NCBI RefSeq assembly: GCF_018325905.1
Contig: NZ_AP021901.1
Span: forward strand, 2,728,001 to 2,792,000
Length of the DNA stretch: 64,000 nucleotides
Source of the DNA: Pseudomonas sp. St316
GTDB taxonomy: Bacteria > Pseudomonadota > Gammaproteobacteria > Pseudomonadales > Pseudomonadaceae
Direction: 5' to 3'
Part shown: piece after piece, positions 8,620 to 19,345 of the stretch
Position numbering within the stretch: the stretch's first letter is position 1
Layout: each line of letters opens with the position of its first letter
Made by a program: the position numbers and the translations under genes
The notes under the pieces: model-generated
What the model was told of the DNA's origin: nothing
The model's input: only the letters and a program-made list of their open reading frames with translations
The model's database searches: none

Positions 8620-8756
8620 TTGGTGGCCATGCGCAGGGTCTCTTCGGAGGCGCCGGCTCCGATGCCCGGTCTACCAACCTTCGTATGGCCGCCACCCTAA
8701 TTCGTTTGGTAGCGAAAGGGTGCTGGCTCCTTTACAACTGCATCGGAGCTTTATCT
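8620..8756 (+). ncRNA. Structured 5' leader (candidate cis-regulatory RNA) of the DUF6124 gene
   Basis: The 137 bases before the start codon hold several strong pairings. CTC-TTCG-GAG at 8640-8649 is a UUCG tetraloop hairpin. CTACCAA (8671-8677) pairs with TTGGTAG (8706-8712). CACCCT (8693-8698), inside that loop, pairs with AGGGTG (8717-8722) outside it, which gives a pseudoknot. GCTCCGATG (8656-8664) pairs over nine bases with CATCGGAGC (8741-8749), which holds the GGAG ribosome binding site. From memory, similar leaders precede other DUF6124/DUF3077 genes in Pseudomonas. The function and any Rfam identity are unverified. Confidence 0.6.
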
Positions 8757-9107
8757 ATGTTCAAAGTAACCCCCAACCCACCAGATACAGATCCAACCCG
8801 CCCCAACTCAAAAGCGTTCGACAAAGCCGCCGACCGCATCCTCGACCACTACCTCAAGCCCAAACCCAACAAGCCCGAAACCGAACCCGGCCAACTGTTC
8901 ACTGTCGCCAACGGTGTTGACACCGAAACCCTGCTCGCCAACCTCAGCGAAACCCTGGCCTCGGCCAACGCCATGGTCAGCGACCTGGCTTTCGACCTGG
9001 AAGGCCCAAGGCGTCATGTCCTCCTGGGTATCCAGCAACTGATCGAACTGAGCGGATTGCTGGCAAATCGCGCGCTGGACAACATCGAGCCCCGCCAGTC
9101 GACATAG
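8757..9107 (+). CDS. DUF6124 family protein
   Basis: A 116-residue cytoplasmic protein of unknown function. It shows the family pattern: MFKVTPNPPDTDP at the start, a mid-protein FTVANGVDTETLLANLSETLASAN helix region, and a C-terminal helix pair ending LSGLLANRALDNIEP. The ATG at 8757 is preceded by GGAG at 8745-8748, part of the long-range stem described for the leader. An in-frame ATG 165 bases upstream would read through the structured leader and was not used. The protein is small and helical, with no catalytic motif. Such proteins occur in several copies per Pseudomonas genome. Confidence 0.85.
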   Translation: MFKVTPNPPDTDPTRPNSKAFDKAADRILDHYLKPKPNKPETEPGQLFTVANGVDTETLLANLSETLASANAMVSDLAFDLEGPRRHVLLGIQQLIELSGLLANRALDNIEPRQST

Positions 9108-9120
9108 CGCATCCCCCCCC

Positions 9121-9150
9121 TGTGGCGAGGGAGCAAGCTCTCTCACCACA
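9121..9150. repeat. Single REP palindrome
   Basis: TGTGGCGAGGGAGCAAGCTCTCTCACCACA is a near-perfect palindrome of the GTGGCGAGGGAG REP family, 13 bases after the DUF6124 stop codon, where it may serve as a 3'-end hairpin. A degenerate half element (GGAGCGAGCTTGCTCGGG) follows near 9182-9199. Confidence 0.75.
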
Positions 9151-9306
9151 AGAGCACCTGCGTACGCTGGCCTAACAAATGAGGAGCGAGCTTGCTCGGG
9201 ATTACGGTGGGCAGCCTACGTCGCAGGATGCTCGGCGGTGCCAGCTCGAGTTGCGAATATTATGTGTTGACCGAAGCTATAGCATGCATACCGGGCCGCT
9301 CGTCAG

Positions 9307-10364
9307 TTACTGATCGGTGCGAATTGCCTGGGCTGCTTTCATTGCTTTCATTGCTTTGAGAAGCCTCCATTTGAGTTCATGGCGAGTGTCTTGTACTCGT
9401 GCGCGTGCTTTTTTCTTCACCGCCGTCGATGGTTTATTTTTCAGCAGCGCGGTTAAATCGGCTTCAGCTTGCAGGTATTTTTCCTGCCATTGGGGATCTC
9501 CCGAGATCGGAACCCGTCCGTTCTCTTTCACGAACTTGTCGAATTCCCGTGCAGATGCAGCACGGGCTCTCTTCCAACGGCCTTGTTTTGTCAAGCTACT
9601 ATCTGGCCTCTTGAGGCCATAGGCTGATTGCTCCCAAGGTAATACAAATGTCTTGTCACTTTGTTCAGGAACAGCTGCTGCTGGAGTGGCAAGGGCTGAG
9701 CTGGTCTCGGCCTTGGTGATTTCGGAAGCAGGAGGAGATACACGAGGAGAAGTAGTTTTGGAGGAAGAACTCAACGTGCCTGATGCGTTTGGTTTGGTCT
9801 CCCATGGTCGGAAGTAGCGAACCCACGGCCGGAAAAATGGAGCATTCCCACTCGGATCATACCGATTAACCGGATCCCCTCCGCAATACGCATACGCATT
9901 AATCCCCCATCCCCAAAAGGGCTCAGCTCATCCGGGCTGTTGAAACGCATCAACGCCGGGTTAAAAGCCCGGTTGCCCTGTCCCAGTAAATAGTGCCCGG
10001 TTATCGAGTCGGGGGGCGCGCCGTTGAAACCGAGCAAGCTGCTCAAACCACTTTCGGCAGAGTGGTAACCGTATGCGGTATAGGCCAGGTGCCGGATGTC
10101 TGTGGCCGTCCGGGTTTTTAATACTGAATGTTGTTGATCCGTTGCCAACAGCGTCGTCTTGGCGACGTCAGCCACGCGCAGGCGTTGCGCCAGCGGCTGG
10201 GCTTCATTTCGCGTGATCGTGAGCTGTTCCTGACCCTCTATCTCATTCACCAAATCGTTCCTTTGATAGAACCGTTGTGTGCCGGTGCTTTCCAGAGGCT
10301 TTAACCCTATGAGGCGATCCAGCGGGTCGTATTGATAGCGGCACAGTAACTTCAGCGATGACAT
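9307..10364 (-). pseudogene. Orphan RHS repeat-associated core protein, broken by a one-base deletion
   Basis: The upstream part (10364 to 9771) has the RHS-core signature, with TAYGYHSAESGLSSLLGFNG and GHYLLGQGNRAFNPALMRF, then RFNSPDELSPFGDGGL. Here the frame is lost: the expected NAYAYCGGDPVNRYDPSGN continues in the next frame and runs into the 9774-9307 frame. One A is missing near 9897-9902 (TTAATGCG where TTAAATGCG is needed). Restored, the product is about 352 residues: a short RHS tip, the DPSGN cut-site region, then a basic, lysine/arginine-rich C-terminus of about 150 residues. That tail may be a toxin domain. No immunity gene is visible next to it. The deletion could be real or a base-calling error. 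Confidence 0.85.
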
Positions 10365-10635
10365 GGGCGAGGTTCTTCCGGGCGAACTGGGTTGTGTCAG
10401 GCTCGGATATTTTACGCGTAGCGTCTACTAGCAGAGCTGTTAGTTTGGGGCCTGCTTTTGGTGGGCGGGGCTTAGACGGTGACCGGTATGCTTTTGCCTG
10501 AGGGGGGTGGAGCACTCAGATCTTGGGGTGAAGCTTGTGGCCCTTTCATGAGCAAGCCCGCTTCCGCAGGGAGCCCAGTGTTTTTGAAAGTAGGCGAATG
10601 CTAGTCTTGGTCAACGCTGTCGTCAGGGAGCCCTC

Positions 10636-11256
10636 ATGGGCAATCACAAGATCGAGATTCGTCGCAGTAACGTCGAGAAAATCCTGCTGGCCGCCGAAAA
10701 GGTCTTTGCCGAGAAAGGCTTCGGCAGCACCGCCATGGCCGACATCGCCGCCGAAGTGCAGTTGCCCCGTTCCAACCTGCATTACTACTTCAGCACCAAG
10801 AGCGAGCTGTACAGTGCCGTGCTGTTCGACCTGCTGGAAGTCTGGAAGCAGGACGCCTTGTGCTTCGAGATGTTCGACGACCCCCGGGTGGTGCTCAGCA
10901 GCTACATCCGCGCCAAGATGAACCACTCCCGCAGCCGCCCCTACGGCTCGAAAGTCTGGGCCAACGAAATCATCCACGGCGCCCCGACGCTAGGCGAGGC
11001 CCTGGACGCCAGCCTCTACGACTGGGCCAAGATGAAGGAAGCGAAAATCCGCCAGTGGGTGGAGGACAAACGCATTCTCCCCGTGGAGCCTTCAAGCCTG
11101 CTCTACATGATCTGGGCCTCGACCCAGCACTACGCCGACTTCGACCATCAGATCAACATCCTCAATGATCACCAGCCGCTGTCGGACATGCAGTTCGAGC
11201 GGGCGGTGCAGACGGTGACCAGTGTGATTTTGCGGGGGATTGGGTTGGAACCTTGA
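10636..11256 (+). CDS. TetR family regulator, RutR-like
   Basis: A 206-residue DNA-binding regulator. The N-terminal TetR helix-turn-helix spans about residues 12-58 (ILLAAEKVFAEKGFGSTAMA, then IAAEVQLPRSNLHYYFSTK). The C-terminal part, with SRPYGSKVWANEIIHGAP and YMIWASTQHYADF, resembles the RutR/YcdC ligand domain, which senses uracil or related pyrimidines in E. coli. It diverges from the adjacent preT-preA genes only in the sense of lying beside and convergent with them. Given the pyrimidine-reducing enzymes on its right, control of that pathway is the likely role. The ATG at 10636 has AGGGA upstream. Confidence 0.88.
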   Translation: MGNHKIEIRRSNVEKILLAAEKVFAEKGFGSTAMADIAAEVQLPRSNLHYYFSTKSELYSAVLFDLLEVWKQDALCFEMFDDPRVVLSSYIRAKMNHSRSRPYGSKVWANEIIHGAPTLGEALDASLYDWAKMKEAKIRQWVEDKRILPVEPSSLLYMIWASTQHYADFDHQINILNDHQPLSDMQFERAVQTVTSVILRGIGLEP

Positions 11257-11278
11257 GGTTGTGTAGTGAGATTGCTGG

Positions 11279-11379
11279 CCTCATCGCGAGCAAGCTCGCT
11301 CCCGCACTGGAGCTCTGGCGAACACGAGTTTGGTGTTCGCAACCGATCCCCTGTGGGAGCGAGCTTGCTCGCGATGGCG
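11279..11379. repeat. BIME between the convergent tetR and preA genes
   Basis: Two inverted REP sequences, TCGCGAGCAAGCTCGCTCCC at the left and GTGGGAGCGAGCTTGCTCGC at the right, flank about 50 unique bases between two convergent genes, where they may act as a bidirectional transcription end. Confidence 0.85.
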
Positions 11380-11400
11380 CCAGTCCAGACACCTCACATT

Positions 11401-12675
11401 TCAGACAGCAACATGGTAGGGATTACGCGGATCATGGTTCCAATCCAAAAACGGCTTGCCCGTGTCCACCGTCACCATCTCAATGCAGTCCTGCACCGGG
11501 CAGGTGATCTGGCACAGGTTGCAGCCCACGCATTCGTCATCGATCACTTCATATTTACGTGTTCCGTCCGCTTGCTTGAGGCTGGCGATGGCCTGGTGCG
11601 AAGTGTCTTCACAGGCGATGTGGCAGCGGCCGCACCCGATGCAGGCGTCCTGGTCGATCTTGGCAATGACCTGATAGTTGATGTCCAGGTACTTCCAGTC
11701 GGTGGTGTTGCCCACCGCGCGCCCGGAAAAAGCCTGGAGGTTGGCATGCCCGTGATCGTCCATCCAGCGTGACAGGCCGTCCTTCATCTCTTCGACGATG
11801 CGAAAACCATGCAGCATTGCCGCCGTGCACACCTGTACCGCGCCGCTGCCCAGGGCGATGAATTCGGCGGCGTCGCGCCAGCTGCCGATGCCGCCGATGC
11901 CACAAATGGGCAAGCCCTGAGTCTGCGGGTCACGGGCGATTTCGGCGACCATATTCAGCGCGATCGGCTTGACCGCCGAACCGCAGTAACCGCCGTGGGT
12001 GCTCTGGCTGCCGACGCTGGGCAGGGCGACCATGCGATCCAGGTCGACGCTGGTGATGGAGTTGATGGTGTTGATCAATGACACCGCGTCCGCACCGCCG
12101 CGATGAGCCGCGCGGGCGGCGACGCGGATGTCGGTGATGTTCGGCGTGAGCTTGACGATCACCGGCAGCGAGCAATAGGTCTTGCACCAGCGGGTCACTT
12201 GCTCGACGTACTCCGGCACCTGGCCGACCGCCGCGCCCATGCCCCGTTCCGGCATGCCGTGGGGGCAGCCGAAGTTCAGTTCGATACCGTCGGCGCCGGT
12301 GGCTTCCACCAGGGGCAGGATGCGTTTCCACGACTCTTCGACGCAGGGCACCATCAACGATACGATCAAGGCCCGGTCCGGCCAGTCCTTTTTCACCTGG
12401 GTGATTTCCCGCAGGTTGATCTCCAGCGAGCGGTCGGTGATCAGCTCGATGTTATTGATGCCCAGCACCTCGCGATTGGCGCCGTAATGGGCCGAATAGC
12501 GCGACGATACGTTCACCGCCGCCGGGTCTTCCCCGAGGGTTTTCCAGACCACGCCACCCCAGCCGGCCTCGAAGGCACGGACCACGTTGTAGGCTTTGTC
12601 GGTGGGCGGCGCGGAAGCCAGCCAGAATGGGTTGGGGGCTTTGATGCCGGCGAAGACAATCGACAGATCGGCCAT
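11401..12675 (-). CDS. preA: NAD-dependent dihydropyrimidine dehydrogenase, catalytic subunit PreA
   Basis: A 424-residue flavin and iron-sulfur protein that reduces uracil and thymine to dihydropyrimidines with PreT. The N-terminal FMN barrel resembles dihydroorotate dehydrogenase (GIKAPNPFWLASAPP, ELNFGCPHGMPERGMG, GIGGIGSWRDAAEFIALG). The C-terminus carries two 4Fe-4S motifs, ACIGCGRCHIACEDT and ECVGCNLCQITCPVQDC, near residues 335-395. It starts immediately after the preT stop codon, so the two are co-transcribed and probably coupled. The length agrees with E. coli PreA (about 410). Confidence 0.95.
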   Translation of the reverse strand: MADLSIVFAGIKAPNPFWLASAPPTDKAYNVVRAFEAGWGGVVWKTLGEDPAAVNVSSRYSAHYGANREVLGINNIELITDRSLEINLREITQVKKDWPDRALIVSLMVPCVEESWKRILPLVEATGADGIELNFGCPHGMPERGMGAAVGQVPEYVEQVTRWCKTYCSLPVIVKLTPNITDIRVAARAAHRGGADAVSLINTINSITSVDLDRMVALPSVGSQSTHGGYCGSAVKPIALNMVAEIARDPQTQGLPICGIGGIGSWRDAAEFIALGSGAVQVCTAAMLHGFRIVEEMKDGLSRWMDDHGHANLQAFSGRAVGNTTDWKYLDINYQVIAKIDQDACIGCGRCHIACEDTSHQAIASLKQADGTRKYEVIDDECVGCNLCQITCPVQDCIEMVTVDTGKPFLDWNHDPRNPYHVAV

Positions 12676-14043
12676 TTACGCAGCCTCCACGTTGAGCATC
12701 AGTTGAGCGTTGATCGCCTCGGCGGCGAGCTTGCCATGTTGCACGGCCTGCACGGTGAGGTCCTGGTCCAGGCTGGTGCAATCACCGCCGGCGTAGACAC
12801 CGGGAATGCTGGTGCGCAGGTGTTCGTCCACCAGAATCCGCCCGTCCTGGCGCTTGAGTTCCCGGGCCAGCGGATCCACCAGTGCGTTGTCGTCGAAAGC
12901 TTGGCCAATGGCTTTGAAAATGGCGTCGGCGGGCAGGTCGAAGGTGTCGGTGCCGATGACCAGCCGACCGTTCTCCAGATGCGTGCGGGAGAAGCGCATG
13001 CCGCGCACATGACCGGCGTCATCAAGCAACACCTGTTGCGGTTGGGCCCAGGTCAGCAGGCGCACCTGATTGGCCTTGGCGATGTCTTGCTCGTGCAAGG
13101 TGGCACCCATGTCTTCAAGGCCGCGACGGTAGACCAGGTTGACGTCCCGGGCGCCGAGGCGAGCCATTTGCACGGCCATGTCGATGGCGGTGTTGCCGGC
13201 ACCGAGCACGATGCAACGATCCGCCAGCGGCAACTGGCTGAGGTCGTCGGCCTGGCGCAGTTCGCGGATGTACTCGGTGGCGGCCAGCAGCCCCGGTGCC
13301 TGTTCGTCGCTCAGGCCCAGCTGTTTGCTGGCGGCCAAACCGAGGCCGAGGAACACCGCGTCGAACTGCTGGTGCAGGTCGCTCAGGCTCAGGTTCTCGC
13401 CGAGTTTCTGGCCGTGGCGGATTTCGATGCCGCCGATCTCCAGCAGGAAGTCCAGTTCGCGTTGGGCGTAATCGTCCACCAGTTTGTACTTGGCGATGCC
13501 GTATTCGTTGAGGCCACCGGCCTTGTCCCGGGCTTCGAACATCACCACCTCATGGCCGTGCATGGCGCTGCGATGCGCACACGACAACCCCGCCGGCCCG
13601 GCCCCGACCACGGCGATGCGCTTGCCGGTGGCGGCGGCACGCTGGAAGGGGTGTTCGCTGAAGTGGGCGTTGTCCACGGCATAGCGTTGCAACGAGCCGA
13701 TCAGCACGGGTGCGCATTCATGAGCGTTGTTGCGTACGCAGGCTTGCTGGCACAGGACCTCGGTGGGGCAGACCCGAGCGCAACTGCCACCGAGGATGTT
13801 GGCTGAAAGAATCTTCTGCGCCGCGCCTTGGACGTTGTCCTGATGGATGTTGCGAATGAACGAAGGGATGTCGATCTCGCTCGGACAGGCGTTCACGCAG
13901 GGCGCGTCGTAGCAGTACAGGCAACGAGACGCTTCCAGGTGGGCCTGGCGCGCATTGAGTGGCGGCGCCAGGTCGCTGAAACGGGCGGCGAGGGTGGCCG
14001 GGTCTTCCTGGGAATGGGGGAGGTGACTCAAGGGCTGGATCAT
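12676..14043 (-). CDS. preT: NAD-dependent dihydropyrimidine dehydrogenase, electron-transfer subunit PreT
   Basis: A 455-residue flavoprotein related to the glutamate synthase small subunit. It moves electrons between NADH and PreA. The N-terminal iron-sulfur region holds CLYCYDAPCVNACPSEIDIP near residues 43-60. The FAD site VVGAGPAGLSCAHRSAMHG and the second dinucleotide fold VLGAGNTAIDMAVQMARLG follow, and the GGDCTSLDQDLTVQAVQHG region closes the FAD domain. It lies 163 bases downstream of hydA with a REP pair between, so it may share the hydA transcript or have its own start. Confidence 0.94.
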   Translation of the reverse strand: MIQPLSHLPHSQEDPATLAARFSDLAPPLNARQAHLEASRCLYCYDAPCVNACPSEIDIPSFIRNIHQDNVQGAAQKILSANILGGSCARVCPTEVLCQQACVRNNAHECAPVLIGSLQRYAVDNAHFSEHPFQRAAATGKRIAVVGAGPAGLSCAHRSAMHGHEVVMFEARDKAGGLNEYGIAKYKLVDDYAQRELDFLLEIGGIEIRHGQKLGENLSLSDLHQQFDAVFLGLGLAASKQLGLSDEQAPGLLAATEYIRELRQADDLSQLPLADRCIVLGAGNTAIDMAVQMARLGARDVNLVYRRGLEDMGATLHEQDIAKANQVRLLTWAQPQQVLLDDAGHVRGMRFSRTHLENGRLVIGTDTFDLPADAIFKAIGQAFDDNALVDPLARELKRQDGRILVDEHLRTSIPGVYAGGDCTSLDQDLTVQAVQHGKLAAEAINAQLMLNVEAA

Positions 14044-14112
14044 GGAATGGGCCTCACGGTGTTGAGGTGCTGCCTCGGGTGGGCAGTGGTTTTTTCGTTG
14101 TCTGGGCTGGTC

Positions 14113-14190
14113 TCATCGCGAGCAAGCTCGCTCCCACAGGGAATTTCAGTGCAACGCAGATCCAGTGTGGGAGCGAGCTTGTTCGCGATA
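14113..14190. repeat. REP pair between hydA and preT
   Basis: Inverted REP elements TCGCGAGCAAGCTCGCTCCCACA and TGTGGGAGCGAGCTTGTTCGCGA surround about 30 bases, just after the hydA stop codon (14207). Within an operon this could protect upstream mRNA. Confidence 0.8.
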
Positions 14191-14206
14191 GGCCGAAGGC
14201 CTGGGT

Positions 14207-16259
<2,053 letters not shown>

Positions 16260-17738
16260 ATGACCAGATCAACAGTGACTGAGCGCGACGGGTTGTTCGA
16301 GCTTGAAGCCGGCAGCGACGTCCTCGACAGCCCCCGTTATAACCACGACATCGCGCCGACCAAGGTGCACGAGCGAACCTGGAACAGATGGCACATCACC
16401 GCACTGTGGGTGGGCATGGCGATCTGCGTGCCGACCTACACCCTCGGCGGCGTGCTCACCGCCTATTTCGGCTTGACGGTGGGCGAGGCGCTGCTGGCGA
16501 TCCTGTTTGCCAACATCATCGTACTGATCCCCCTGACCCTGAATGCCTTTGCCGGAACCAAGTACGGCATCCCGTTTCCGGTGCTGTTGCGCTCGTCTTT
16601 CGGTGTGATTGGTTCCAACGTGCCGTGCCTGATCCGGGCCCTGGTGGCCTGTGGCTGGTTCGGGATCCAGACGATGTTCGGCGGGCTGGCGATCCACCTG
16701 TTTCTCGGCTCGGTGTTCGAAGGCTGGAAGAGCCTGGGCGGTACCGGCGAGGTGATCGGTTTCATGCTGTTCTGGGTCATGAACCTGTGGGTGGTGTTGC
16801 GCGGTGCCGAGTCGATCAAGTGGTTGGAAACCTTGTCCGCGCCGCTGCTGGTGCTGGTGGGCGCGGGGTTGTTGGTGTGGGCATTGCCCAATGTCTCGCT
16901 GACCGAGCTGATGGCGGTCCCGGCCAAACGCCCCGAAGGCGCCGGGGTAACGGGCTATTTCCTGGCCGGGCTGACGGCCATGGTCGGCTTCTGGGCCACC
17001 CTGTCGTTGAACATTCCCGACTTCAGCCGTTACGCCAAGAGCCAGAAAGACCAGATCGTCGGGCAGATCATCGGCCTGCCGCTGACCATGTTCCTGTTCG
17101 CCTCCCTCGGCGTGGTCATGACCGCCGCCTCGGAAAAGCTGGTTGGGGTGACCGTCTCCGATCCAGTGAGCTTGATCGGGCATATCCAGAGCCCGGTGTG
17201 GGTGGCCCTGGCCATGGTGCTGATCATCGTCGCCACGCTCTCGACCAACACCGCCGCCAACATCGTCTCGCCCACCAACGACTTCCAGAACCTGGCGCCG
17301 AAACTGATCGGCCGGACCAAGGCGGTGATGCTCACCGGGTTGGTGGGGCTGGCGCTGATGGCTCACGAACTGCTGAAAAAACTTGGCTTGATCGTTTCCG
17401 AGGTCAGTCTGGAGTCGGTCTATTCCAACTGGTTGCTGGGCTATTCGAGTTTGCTGGGGCCGATTGCCGGGATCATGGTGGTGGATTATTTCCTGATCAA
17501 GAAACAGCAACTGGACCTGGCCGGGTTGTACCGCGACGACGTTTACCCGGCGTGGAACTGGAACGGCTTCATCGCCTTTGGCGTGCCGGTGCTGCTGACG
17601 TTGCTGTCCCTGGGCAGCGATGCGTTCAGCTGGTTCTACAGCTATGGCTGGTTCACCGGCTCGGCGCTGGGCGGGGTGATTTATTACGGGTTGTGCAGCA
17701 TGCGAGCGAGCCCGTCCGTCGCTAAATCTGCGGTGTGA
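16260..17738 (+). CDS. NCS1 family nucleobase:cation symporter
   Basis: A 492-residue inner-membrane transporter with about twelve hydrophobic segments, of the NCS1 family that imports uracil, cytosine, allantoin or hydantoins. Family features are RTWNRWHITALWVGMAICVPTYTLGG at the first helix region, KYGIPFPVLLRSSFG-like sequence, and LNIPDFSRYAKS. I chose the ATG at 16260 (MTRSTVTERDG) because GGAG lies five bases upstream. Starts further up (16158, 16227) lack a good site. It runs toward the carbamoyl amidohydrolase gene and probably supplies the pyrimidine or hydantoin substrate. Confidence 0.92.
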   Translation: MTRSTVTERDGLFELEAGSDVLDSPRYNHDIAPTKVHERTWNRWHITALWVGMAICVPTYTLGGVLTAYFGLTVGEALLAILFANIIVLIPLTLNAFAGTKYGIPFPVLLRSSFGVIGSNVPCLIRALVACGWFGIQTMFGGLAIHLFLGSVFEGWKSLGGTGEVIGFMLFWVMNLWVVLRGAESIKWLETLSAPLLVLVGAGLLVWALPNVSLTELMAVPAKRPEGAGVTGYFLAGLTAMVGFWATLSLNIPDFSRYAKSQKDQIVGQIIGLPLTMFLFASLGVVMTAASEKLVGVTVSDPVSLIGHIQSPVWVALAMVLIIVATLSTNTAANIVSPTNDFQNLAPKLIGRTKAVMLTGLVGLALMAHELLKKLGLIVSEVSLESVYSNWLLGYSSLLGPIAGIMVVDYFLIKKQQLDLAGLYRDDVYPAWNWNGFIAFGVPVLLTLLSLGSDAFSWFYSYGWFTGSALGGVIYYGLCSMRASPSVAKSAV

Positions 17739-17740
17739 AG

Positions 17741-17931
17741 GAGGGCCTCATCGCGAGCAAGCTCGCTCCCACATTGGATTGGGGTGGATGCAAAGTCTGT
17801 GTGCTCAGCAGATACCCCTGTGGGAGGGAGGGCCTCATCGCGAGCAGGCTCGCTCCCACATTGGATTGGGGTGAATGCAAAGTCTGTGTGCTCAGCAGAT
17901 CCCCCTGTGGGAGCGAGCTTGCTCGCGATAG
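17741..17931. repeat. REP cluster with an 87-bp direct duplication
   Basis: A block starting GAGGGCCTCATCGCGAGCA at 17741 is repeated at 17828 with only a few differences, including the unique spacer GTGCTCAGCAGAT. A final inverted REP (GTGGGAGCGAGCTTGCTCGCGA) ends the cluster. It separates the permease gene from the amidohydrolase gene. Confidence 0.85.
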
Positions 17932-17977
17932 CGGCCTCAAACACACCTGAAAAATGCCTGAAAAAAAGGAGATCCCC

Positions 17978-19261
17978 ATGAACGCAGCCCTCGACGTCCT
18001 GCAATCGACCCATCAGCACATCAACCGTGATCGCCTATGGCAATCGCTCATGGACCTGGCCCAACTCGGTGCCACGGTCAAGGGCGGAGTGTGCCGGCTG
18101 GCCCTGACCGATCTCGACCGCCAGGCCCGCGACCTGTTCGTGCAATGGACCCAGGCGGCGGGCTGCACCGTCAGCATCGATGCGGTGGGCAATATCTTCG
18201 CGCGGCGCCCGGGGCGCAACCCGAACCTGCCGCCGGTGATGACCGGCAGCCACATCGACACCCAGCCCACCGGCGGCAAATTCGACGGCTGCTTTGGCGT
18301 GCTCTCCGGGTTGGAGGTGCTGCGCACCCTCAATGACCTGAATATCGAAACCGAAGCACCGCTGGAAGTGGTGGTGTGGACCAACGAAGAAGGCTCGCGC
18401 TTCGCCCCGTGCATGATGGGCTCCGGGGTGTTCGCCGAGAAATTCACCCTGGAAGAAACCCTCGCCAAGACCGACGCCGAAGGCATCAGCGTGGGTCAGG
18501 CGCTCAATGCCATCGGCTATGCCGGCACGCGCCCGGTCAGTGGGCATCCGGTGGGCGCGTATTTCGAGGCGCACATCGAACAGGGACCGATCCTGGAAGA
18601 CGAGGGCAAGACCATCGGCGTGGTGATGGGCGCCCTGGGGCAGAAATGGTTCGACCTGACACTGCGCGGCGTCGAAGCTCACGCCGGCCCGACCCCGATG
18701 CACCTGCGCAAGGACGCTCTGGTAGGCGCCTCGATCATCGTCGGTGCAGTCAACCGCGCCGCCCTCGGTCATCAGCCCCATGCCTGCGGCACGGTCGGTT
18801 GCCTGCAAGCCTATCCGGGCTCGCGTAATGTCATCCCGGGTGAGGTGCGCATGACCCTGGATTTTCGTCACCTGGAACCGGCGCGCCTGGACTCGATGAT
18901 CGCCGAGGTCAAGCAGGTGATCGAAGACACCTGTCGCCAGCACGGCCTGACCTTTGATTTGAAACCCACGGCCGACTTCCCGCCGCTGTATTTCGATAAA
19001 GGCTGCGTCGACGCCGTACGCGGCGCCGCCCAAGGGCTGGGCCTGTCCCACCTGGACATCGTCAGCGGTGCCGGCCATGACGCGATCTTCCTCGCCGAAC
19101 TGGGCCCGGCCGGGATGATCTTCGTGCCCTGCGAAGGCGGCATCAGCCACAACGAAATCGAAAACGCCGCCCCGGACGACCTCGCCGCTGGCTGCGCGGT
19201 GCTGCTGCGAGCGATGCTGGCGGCTTCACAGGCGATTGCCGAGGGGCGCATGGCAGCTTGA
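17978..19261 (+). CDS. N-carbamoyl beta-amino acid amidohydrolase (beta-ureidopropionase type, M20 family)
   Basis: A 427-residue zinc hydrolase of the allantoate/hydantoin carbamoylase family that releases CO2 and ammonia from N-carbamoyl-beta-alanine, the last step of reductive pyrimidine breakdown. Metal ligands are visible in TGSHIDTQPTGGKFDG and VVWTNEEGSRF. HIEQGPILEDE and GAGHDAIFLAELGP are also family motifs. The ATG at 17978 has AAGGAG seven bases upstream; an in-frame ATG eight codons earlier has none. The family also includes L-carbamoylases and allantoate hydrolases, but the preTA-hydA context favours the pyrimidine role. Confidence 0.9.
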   Translation: MNAALDVLQSTHQHINRDRLWQSLMDLAQLGATVKGGVCRLALTDLDRQARDLFVQWTQAAGCTVSIDAVGNIFARRPGRNPNLPPVMTGSHIDTQPTGGKFDGCFGVLSGLEVLRTLNDLNIETEAPLEVVVWTNEEGSRFAPCMMGSGVFAEKFTLEETLAKTDAEGISVGQALNAIGYAGTRPVSGHPVGAYFEAHIEQGPILEDEGKTIGVVMGALGQKWFDLTLRGVEAHAGPTPMHLRKDALVGASIIVGAVNRAALGHQPHACGTVGCLQAYPGSRNVIPGEVRMTLDFRHLEPARLDSMIAEVKQVIEDTCRQHGLTFDLKPTADFPPLYFDKGCVDAVRGAAQGLGLSHLDIVSGAGHDAIFLAELGPAGMIFVPCEGGISHNEIENAAPDDLAAGCAVLLRAMLAASQAIAEGRMAA

Positions 19262-19284
19262 AGGCACGATGCACTATTGCAAAC

Positions 19285-19338
19285 CCATGTGGTCGTAACC
19301 TTCAACGCATCCATGCTTGAAACCTACTGACCACATGG
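19285..19338 (+). promoter_or_regulatory. Long inverted repeat covering the ribosome binding site of the PAS-LuxR gene
   Basis: CCATGTGGTC (19285-19294) is the exact reverse complement of GACCACATGG (19329-19338), separated by 34 bases. The right arm overlaps the GGAG (19337-19340) six bases before the start codon at 19346. As RNA it would hide the ribosome binding site; as DNA it could be a repressor operator. Confidence 0.5.
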
Positions 19339-19345
19339 AGACCCA

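Noticed and set aside
9121..9199. REP palindrome considered as an intrinsic terminator
   Set aside because: No U-run follows and the sequence belongs to the dispersed REP family.
10243..10515. A 90-codon minus-strand frame upstream of the RHS gene
   Set aside because: No family resemblance, weak initiation site, and overlap with the RHS start.
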